Assembly: GCF_018873765.1 (NCBI RefSeq)
Contig: NC_057922.1
Span: forward strand, 10,553,563-10,617,562
Source: Telopea speciosissima
Lineage: Eukaryota > Streptophyta > Magnoliopsida > Proteales > Proteaceae
Length of the DNA stretch: 64,000 nt
Direction of reading: 5' to 3'
Shown here: positions 57,515 to 64,000 of the stretch, in pieces
Layout of the letters: each line of letters begins with the position of its first letter
How positions within the stretch are numbered: the stretch's first letter is position 1
Translations under genes and position numbers: made by a program
The notes under the pieces: generated by a model
Databases searched by the model: none
What the model was told of the DNA's origin: nothing
The model's input: the letters and a program-made list of their open reading frames with translations, nothing else

Positions 57515-57676
57515 GCAAAAAATCTCTACTTGGCCGCATAGTCTCTACACAAATGTCTGGCCCAATAGGTGAACATGCCTAGGTATCTTTCAGGGGGTAG
57601 AAGTGTCATCTCACGGTGCCCTATGAGAGGGCATAGGAAACACTACCAAGTAGAGATCTTTTTCTCTAATTTTTGA
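57515..57676. mobile_element. MITE, GGG...CCC family, ends GGGCAAAAAATCTCTACTTG
   Basis: The left end GGGCAAAAAATCTCTACTTGG and the right end CCAAGTAGAGATCTTTTTCTC are good complements. The interior has the words CCCAATAGGTGAACATGCC and GGGCATAGG, a distant match to the other copies. It may be a subfamily. Confidence 0.55.
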
Positions 57677-57984
57677 TAGTATTTTATGTCATAATTAAAT
57701 TGCATAAGCATTCCCACAAAAAACATTTCTAGAATGCTCCCTTACATAATGAAATACTATTAAAAGTGCTTTTTTTTTTTTTACAAAAAAAAAAAACCTA
57801 CCTTCTATGTGTTGTGGGTCACACATATCATCCTATCACTTCGAATCAACTCTACTTCAAGTCAAACATCCCATATAGAAATTACAATTAAACATTGTAT
57901 TTTTATTTCACCCTACTTGATCACTTCACTTAATCAAATGAGGCCTTCCATCATTTGAATCACTCATCAGCCTTCTTGTAGGGT

Positions 57985-58133
57985 GATGAATTTTTATCTG
58001 CTATTGGGCACTGCAGCGCTGTTGTGCCATCGTGCGGCACAACAGCGGCCATGTATACACAACGGGCCCCACTGTGCACACATGACCGCTACTGCGCCGC
58101 ACGATGGCACAGCAGCGGATAAAGATCCGTGGG
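57985..58133. mobile_element. Foldback MITE, copy 2 (TTTATCTGCT ends)
   Basis: The left arm TTTTTATCTGCTATTGGGCA plus GCGCTGTTGTGCC is mirrored by GGCACAGCAGCGGATAAAGA. The centre GCGGCCATGTATACACAACG / TGTGCACACATGACCGC matches copy 1 at 54287. The two copies differ in their outer arms but share the same core. Confidence 0.75.
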
Positions 58134-58187
58134 TGATAGCCAATCATTATGTATCTTCTGTTCAAAATTAAAAAAAAAAAAAAGAAA

Positions 58188-58628
58188 GGGAAAATTACAT
58201 GATTAACTACTTTTGGGTTTTCATTTACAAAACTGTCCACCTTATGTTTGAGTTAACAAAAATAGACAAAAACAAGTTTAGTTTTACAAAACTAGACAAA
58301 ATAGTGACTCTCCTTCCTTCCTTGGCAGTTCCCCTCTAAAAAAATCTCTTTTTTTTTCCTCTATTACTTGGGGTAGCAGAGAATGGCGGTGGCGGTGGCG
58401 GTGGCGGTGGCTGTGACAAGGGTAGGGTTGCAGGGAACGGAGGATGCCTGGGCGAGAAGGCAATGATAAGGATAAAAATGTCTAAAAAAGTAAGTGTGGG
58501 AGGGAGAGATACTATTTTGTCAAGTTTTGTAAACCTTAACTTGTTTTTGTCTATTTTTGTTAACTCAAACATACGGTGGACAATTTTATAAATGAAAATC
58601 CAAAAGTAGCTAATCATGTAATTTTCCC
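58188..58628. mobile_element. 441-bp MITE with about 130-bp inverted repeats
   Basis: The ends are GGGAAAATTACATGATTA and TAATCATGTAATTTTCCC; the arms remain complementary for about 130 bp (GTCCACC, TATGTTTGAGTTAACAAAA and GACAAAAACAAGTT are shared), with roughly nine in ten positions matching by eye. The centre holds a GGTGGC hexamer array (about 58384-58413). The target duplication is hidden in A-runs. It ends 302 bp before the EMC7 start codon. Confidence 0.8.
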
Positions 58629-58929
58629 AAAAAAAAAAAAAACCACTCAGTATCCACCGTGCTTTAGGAATTTTCGCCAATCAGATCATCGGGCACGGAC
58701 GACGGGGCTAGAGGCAGAGAATGGGATCTTCGAAATTTCGAACCATCCGTTGGTGGACCCAAAAGATCGAGCCTGGTTCTGTCGCGAAAATAGACCAATG
58801 GCCGGAGGCCACATCATGGTGGTTTCCATTTCATAAAAAGTAGAAGAAACACTAATAACGAGTAACGACTGTGGAAAGCAAGATTAAGGAATTGAGGATC
58901 TCTCTCACATCAGCTGCTATCGCGCAACG
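58629..58929 (+). promoter_or_regulatory. EMC7 proximal promoter and leader
   Basis: The 300 bp between the MITE and the ATG must hold the core promoter and leader of EMC7. No clear TATA box is seen, which is common for housekeeping genes. The sequence is less AT-rich than its surroundings. Confidence 0.4.
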
Positions 58930-61900
58930 ATGGAGGGATTCAAACAATTAACATGTATTTCGATTCTTCTGCAATTATTCTTTAATCTTCTTCCTTCGGC
59001 CATCGCGGTTTCATCTGGGTATTGATTATGATTCATTGTTAAACCCTAATTTTGTTGTTTCTTCAAATTTCTGAATGGATGGTCCTTACTCTTTGATTAT
59101 GATTCTTCATATTTTAGTACTGAATGTATTTCTATTTGAATTGGATTTTGCAGGCCGACAGAAGGTTACACCATTAATGGCCGGGTTAAGGCTGAAGGTA
59201 TTCATGTTGTTCCCTCTTTTCTAGTTCCATTCAATTTGTCTTTTTACTTGATTTCTTTTCATTCTTCTTTCCTCGACTTCTGCCTTTTATATTGGTTTCA
59301 TTAGTAGTTTGTGAGTCGAAAGGTGGAAGCAGCGAACTATTCCTCATTTTACTTCCACTAGATCCGATTTAACACAATTTCATTCAATTCTTCTTCCAAC
59401 TCTCTCAATCAGTGTGTATTTATTGTACTTGATGCTAAGATTCGAATTTCAAGATCAGAAACACGTTAAGAATTACACTCTTCGAAAGCCATTATATACT
59501 CTGAGCCTTCCATGGGACCTGGGGGGAAGACATGGATTTTATACATAAGCATTTGCAGTTCATTGAAGCAGCACTTGAATGTTAGGGGTTTGATTCTACC
59601 ATATCCAAGTCAGGCTCCTGCATTAACAGAATAAAATTGATGGTTTCACCAAAAAAAGAAAAGCGAAATTAATAAGAAAATCAAAATTCACGTAACCGGT
59701 AATTAAATTCTTTTTCCAATGATCCAGTCATCACGCATTCCTAATTGCAGTGATCATGGTTATCTTGGATGTTCCTGCTTCTAGGAGACCTTCATTCTCC
59801 TGAAGCCCTCTTGATGTGACATTTTTCCAAGCATTGTATTTAGAATGATATTCATCTGCAGTAATTAACTTTGAGGCCTTATCTTTGTTTCTCATGATCA
59901 CAAGCATTGTTAAACAAACCAAAACCAAGAGAGCATGTGTGTGTGTGTTTGGGGGGGGGGGGGGGGGGATGATTGTTGGCTTGAAAAGGAGAAAGTTTGT
60001 CCAGCTACTATTTTCTCTTGATTTCAGAAATGGAAGCCTGATATTCATTAGTCTAGATTTGTGACGATTTTGCTTCTGAAACTCTTATCTGAATCAGAAG
60101 GAAAATTTACTTATTGGTTCCAGTTAATGAACTATTGAACTCTATGCGTCCCACTGTAATTGTCTTGCCAGAATAGAATAGGAAAGCACATATTTTAATT
60201 TCTATGTCATGTTGTCAAAATTGGCTTGGGCATAATGGATTTAGCTTCACCAACAAGATTTCTTGGCCGTTGACTTTGATCTGGCCATCTGGGTATTGGA
60301 CATTGAATGGACGAGATGATAAAATTTTCCTACAATCTGGTTTTATCATGGGATTTCAAATTCATAAAATATTCTTTGGATGATGTAGAGACGTGAAGTT
60401 GTGTAAGATCAATTGATAGAGTTGTAGAAGGTCAATTGATAGAGCTGTAGAAGATCACATTAATTACGGATCACAACCAATTTATGCACAACTTTACCTC
60501 TGAATTTTTGTATTCAATTTTGACCATGCAATTTAGTTCCTTGGAAACTAAAATTTTCTCAGAACTCGTGTGGACTAGAGAGTTATCTTGTGAATGATTG
60601 CATTTGTTCTGTTTTGTACTCCAATATTGTTATGAAAATTCTCAACCTAATGCAAGTAAGACCTTATCCCATCTATTACCATGAGAACCATTGATAGAAT
60701 AGAAGTTATGGAAGTCTCAGTGTCTCAGTACTTTTTTCTTTTTCTTTTCTATTTTGTAGTTAATGTTAATTGAGAGAACAATTGAGTGCTTATTATTTTT
60801 CTTCTGTTTGTCCCTGGTTCTGGTGTTGTTTATTATGTTGTCTTAAATATAATGTGGAACTGATCCATTGACTCTTCTTAGATAGTGATGGTTTAATTTG
60901 GCAGGTATGGGTGCAACAGGTTTCAGTCTTGCTGCAAAAAAATCGAATGCCAAAATCACACTTAATGGTGGTCAAAAAGTTACTTTTCTTAGACCTGATG
61001 GCTATTTTTCATTGTATCCTACTGATTTGTTTGACATGCGTTACATCTTACTCTCCACTTTGTCCATGAGAAACTTTGCATTATTCCGTCCTTTAATATC
61101 TTTTACATTTACTTCACAAGTGCCTGTATATTTCTCATAAATTGTTATTTGTGCCCAATTATTTTGTAAGTTGTAGTTGGCTTCGTGCCTTTTGACAATT
61201 TGACAACTAGTACTCCATGGTTTCCATTTATGATTGGTATCTTAAGGGTTTTGTTAAGTATATAACTAATTTCACTCCATCAATTTTTTTTTTCTGTTGC
61301 ACGTAATTAAAAAAAAAATTTAGTGATGGTTTTCCAGTCACCACGGTTCAGCATCTGGGTGGGCTTTCAAAAAGTTGCTTGGCAACATAAATTTGTCAAC
61401 TTTCCCAGTCTTTATGAAAGCAAAATAGTATTCTCATTGAGAAATACTGCATTTGTAGGCAGGTCAAAATAAGATCTTTGTGATATTTAGGCAATCATGC
61501 AAGTCCCTTGGTTATATTTACTAAATCACTTGTTGGATCTGACTGATCTGTTTTGGAGCCCTCAGTACCATCTTTAAATTCAACCATGTAGAAGCACATA
61601 ATTCAATACAGAATGCAGTTCTATTATATCTTATTTGAGTGATGGTAGTGTCATTCTGTAAGCAATGGGTATTCCTTAACCTGTTCTACTTAAAGCCACA
61701 ATGTGCCAGCGGGGACTCATCTAATTGAAGTGGTTGCTATTGGTTATTTCTTTTCTCCGGTTGGTTTCTTCTCTTTGCATTTCTCAGCTTTTTAAAGTTT
61801 TAAGTAATCGTGAAGAATTCCATAGGATTCCGTTCTCTTCACATGTTCAGGTACGTGTTGATGTCAGTGCTAGAAATGCTGGAAAAGTTCAGGCAGCACT

Positions 61901-62188
61901 GACAGAGAACAGGAAGGGTTTGAGCAAATTGGTGTTGGAGCCTTTAAGAGAGGAGCAATATTATGAGGTGGGTTCAGATTCAAAAATTGGGTCATCTTGC
62001 AGCAACATCCTTTTTTATGATAATTTTTTTCTTACTGGACTTTGACTGCAAGTTGATCTCTCTTCTTATTCCACTACAGAGAAGGGAACCCTTCTCCATA
62101 ATGTCTATCATAAAGAGCCCAATGGGTCTGATGGTTGGCTTCATGCTGGTTGTTGTATTTCTCATGCCAAAACTAATGGAGAACATGG
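58930..62188 (+). CDS. EMC7: ER membrane protein complex subunit 7 (EMC7), 3' end outside the window
   Basis: Six exons are visible: 58930-59018, 59154-59197, 60905-61013, 61696-61759, 61851-61967 and 62080-62188, joining in phase to 177 residues plus one base. A signal peptide (MEGFKQLTCISILLQL...SAIA) is followed by the lumenal beta-sandwich: GYTINGRVKAEG, KITLNGGQKVTFLRPDGYF, FHNVPAGTHLIEVVAIGYFFSP and VRVDVSARNAGKVQA. Then come EPLREEQYYERREPFS and one membrane segment (MGLMVGFMLVVVFLMPKLMENM). The last exon, expected to start with an acidic DPEEM-like stretch of about 30 residues, is not found up to 64000, so the final intron is at least 1.8 kb and contains an antisense RTE LINE. EMC7 is a lumenal-side subunit of the EMC, which inserts and folds membrane proteins in the ER. 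Confidence 0.93.
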
Positions 62189-62481
62189 GTACTGTATTCC
62201 TAAACTTGATTCTTTTATTCCTTTCAGTGTTGTTCTGAATGCTTGGTTACTCAACTTGGGGCTGACCTGGATTGATTCAGTCCAGGGAGGATTTAGTGTA
62301 AGTTCTGCGTTCAGAACTTCATTTAATCTAAGTCATGCTTATGCCTAACAGTGGGTAGATTGCCCAACTGGGCCTAGTGCAGTGGCCCTCCTGAGTTTGA
62401 CTGGTGACTGGGTCCAGGCTTATGTCACTTATGAGGGATATTTACACCAGGCGGCTAACAGAACGTCCAAATTTTTTTTTT

Positions 62482-62611
62482 CACCTGCTACTGGTGTACA
62501 TGTGCAGCAGAAATGGAGTGACCCTCGAAAGCAATTGGGTCACACTCACCTGCTACTGGTGTACATGTGCAGCAGAAATGGAATGACCCTCGAAAGCAAT
62601 TGGGTCACACT
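62482..62611 (+). repeat. 65-bp tandem duplication in the last EMC7 intron
   Basis: Two units, 62482-62546 and 62547-62611, starting CACCTGCTACTGGTGTACAT, differ at about one base (GGAGTGACC against GGAATGACC). The very small difference means a recent duplication. The unit has no known identity. Confidence 0.85.
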
Positions 62612-62768
62612 TTAGGAAGCTCTTAGTTCAAATATTTTGAATCAATTCTGACCATTCTGTTTGTATGTGTGGGGTGAGGGGATTTATCGTTCAAAAAGTT
62701 TCACGTCTGGCATCAGTCCACCTCATTGTGGAAGATGTTATAGGTGCAACCCATATTTTTGGTTCTAA

Positions 62769-64000
62769 ATTAACTCAACTCAGCCTTATCCCAACTAAAT
62801 GGGACCAGCTACATGTATCTTTTTTTATTCATTCAGCTCTATTCAAAACCATTCATGTTACTAGTCCTAAGCTATGCATGTCTTTCCGCGCCAACTTCTC
62901 CTAGAGTCATTCTAGCCTACCCCTGGCTCTTTTATCTCCTTCGATCTGAGTCAAATCACCCCTTCATACTAGAGCACCCAAAGGCCTCCCTTGTACATGT
63001 CAATGCCTCCTCAAACTACTTTCTCGCAACTTATCATGTATTGGAGCTACTATCAAATTAGCTCTTATTTGTTCATTCCTCATCTTATTTTTTCTAGTTT
63101 TCCCACTCATCCACCTCAACATCCTCATTTCAGCGCCACTAAGTTGGTTCATTTGTTGTTTCTTCATTGTCCAACATTCAGCTCTATTCCATACATCATA
63201 GGTTGGTTGTATAACCATCCTATAAAATTTTCCTTTAAGCTTTAAAAGAATACGTCAATCACGCAACACTCCAGATGCACCCCTCCACTTCATCCACCCA
63301 ATTTTAATTCTTTGTGCAAAGTCATTCTCTATCTCTCCTTTATTTATGATAAAACCTAGGTACCTAAAATTTCCAATTTGCTGTATCTCACTATCATCAA
63401 TTTTTTTCCACAATTTTTAATCCTATTGTTACTAAAGTTACACACCATATACTTTGTTTTTGTACTACTTATCTTAAAATCTTTTGATTCCAAGGCTGAT
63501 CTCCATAACTCTGACTTTGCATTTCTCCCTGCTTTTGTTTCATCCACCGAAACAATATCATTAGTAAAATATATGCTAAGGGATCTGATTTTGAATGTCT
63601 CGAGTCAGCCCATCTATAATTAGTGCAAACAAATACAGGTTTTTAGCTGATCCTTGATGTAATCCAATTATAATTGAGAATTGAATACCATGTCCCCCCA
63701 CAGTTCTTACACTAGTCACTTCACCATTATAGATGTTTTCAACTATGTCCACATATTTACTCGAAACACTTGTCAAATTAACTAACTAAGAATTCTATTA
63801 TAAGCCTATTTTAAGTCAATAAAGACTATATGGAGATCCTTCTTATATTCTCTAAATTTTTTCATTATCTCCTTAGCAAATAAATGGTTTTTGTGTGTGA
63901 TCTTCCTGGCATAAAACTAAATTGGTTATTCAAAATATTAGTTTCTTGTCTCAGGTGGGTTTCAATTATTCGCTCCCATAATTTTATAATATGGCTCTTA
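62769..64000 (-). mobile_element. RTE-type LINE, antisense in the last EMC7 intron, runs off the window
   Basis: The 3' end (complement AGCTGGTCCCATTTAGTTGG plus a GTTGAGTT tail) is at 62769. Going upstream on the minus strand, broken frames give AECWTMKKQQMNQLS, AEMRMLRWMSGKTRKNK and ANLIVAPIHDKLRES, then ELWRSALESKDFKIS and KTKYMVCNFS, then the GGHGIQFSIIIGLHQGSAK and YLFALIIDGLTRDIQ reverse transcriptase block, and near the edge LWERIIETHLRQET and FIDLK-type pieces. Stops and frame changes show it is dead. The endonuclease would lie beyond 64000. Confidence 0.85.

Noticed and set aside
58336-58680. Frame with a proline run
   Set aside because: The prolines come from the GGTGGC array within the MITE; there is no start context or homologue to support a gene.
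1-64000. CRISPR arrays, rRNA, functional tRNA genes, or a multi-gene novel system
   Set aside because: No regularly spaced repeats, no rRNA match and no complete tRNA cloverleaf were seen; the six genes are unrelated plant genes with their own introns and promoters.

Overview
The window is nuclear DNA of a flowering plant. It holds six protein genes of plant type, with GT-AG introns where they have introns, in AT-rich DNA full of plant MITEs, tRNA-derived SINEs (including Au SINE), RTE and L1 LINEs and LTR fragments. Gene content fits a eudicot or a magnoliid; the sequence alone does not fix the species. Gene density is about one per 10 kb.

Layout: (1) 2568-15643 (+), a 23-exon gene for a TSS/REC-type clustered-mitochondria (CLU) TPR protein. 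(2) 15.9-19.4 kb, LTR fragments, quiet AT-rich DNA and one MITE. (3) 19733-20347 (-), a single-exon VQ-motif protein. (4) 20.6-22.7 kb, a cluster of foldback elements. (5) 23788-24741 (+), an intact intronless hydroxy(phenyl)pyruvate reductase of the HPR2 type. (6) 25.2-31.4 kb, an accessory stretch with a complete solo LTR flanked by a 5-bp duplication, Au SINE, several MITEs and nested insertions. (7) 32225-39911 (+), an eight-exon SLC35F5/THI74-like membrane transporter whose introns carry a captured Cwf18/CCDC12-like exon, an Au SINE, a 49-bp RTE tail and a mini-MITE. (8) 40-44 kb, SINE, LTR, L1 and MITE remnants. (9) 45103-48933 (-), a three-exon UBP22 gene, the SAGA-type deubiquitinase. 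(10) 49.8-58.6 kb, L1 remnant, hAT MITE, foldback pair, more MITEs. (11) 58930 to the right edge (+), EMC7, the ER membrane complex subunit, with its last exon beyond the window and an antisense RTE LINE in its last visible intron.

The six genes are ordinary housekeeping or signalling genes on mixed strands; nothing suggests an operon or a metabolic cluster. I found no CRISPR, phage or novel multi-gene system. The most distinctive signals are a high-copy GGG...CCC MITE family (about 15 copies by eye) with 9-bp target duplications where ends survive, nested insertions that let relative ages be read, and a displaced Cwf18-like exon that keeps its splice sites inside a transporter intron on the same strand. 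Exon boundaries were read by hand and all internal phases agree, but no transcript evidence was available.
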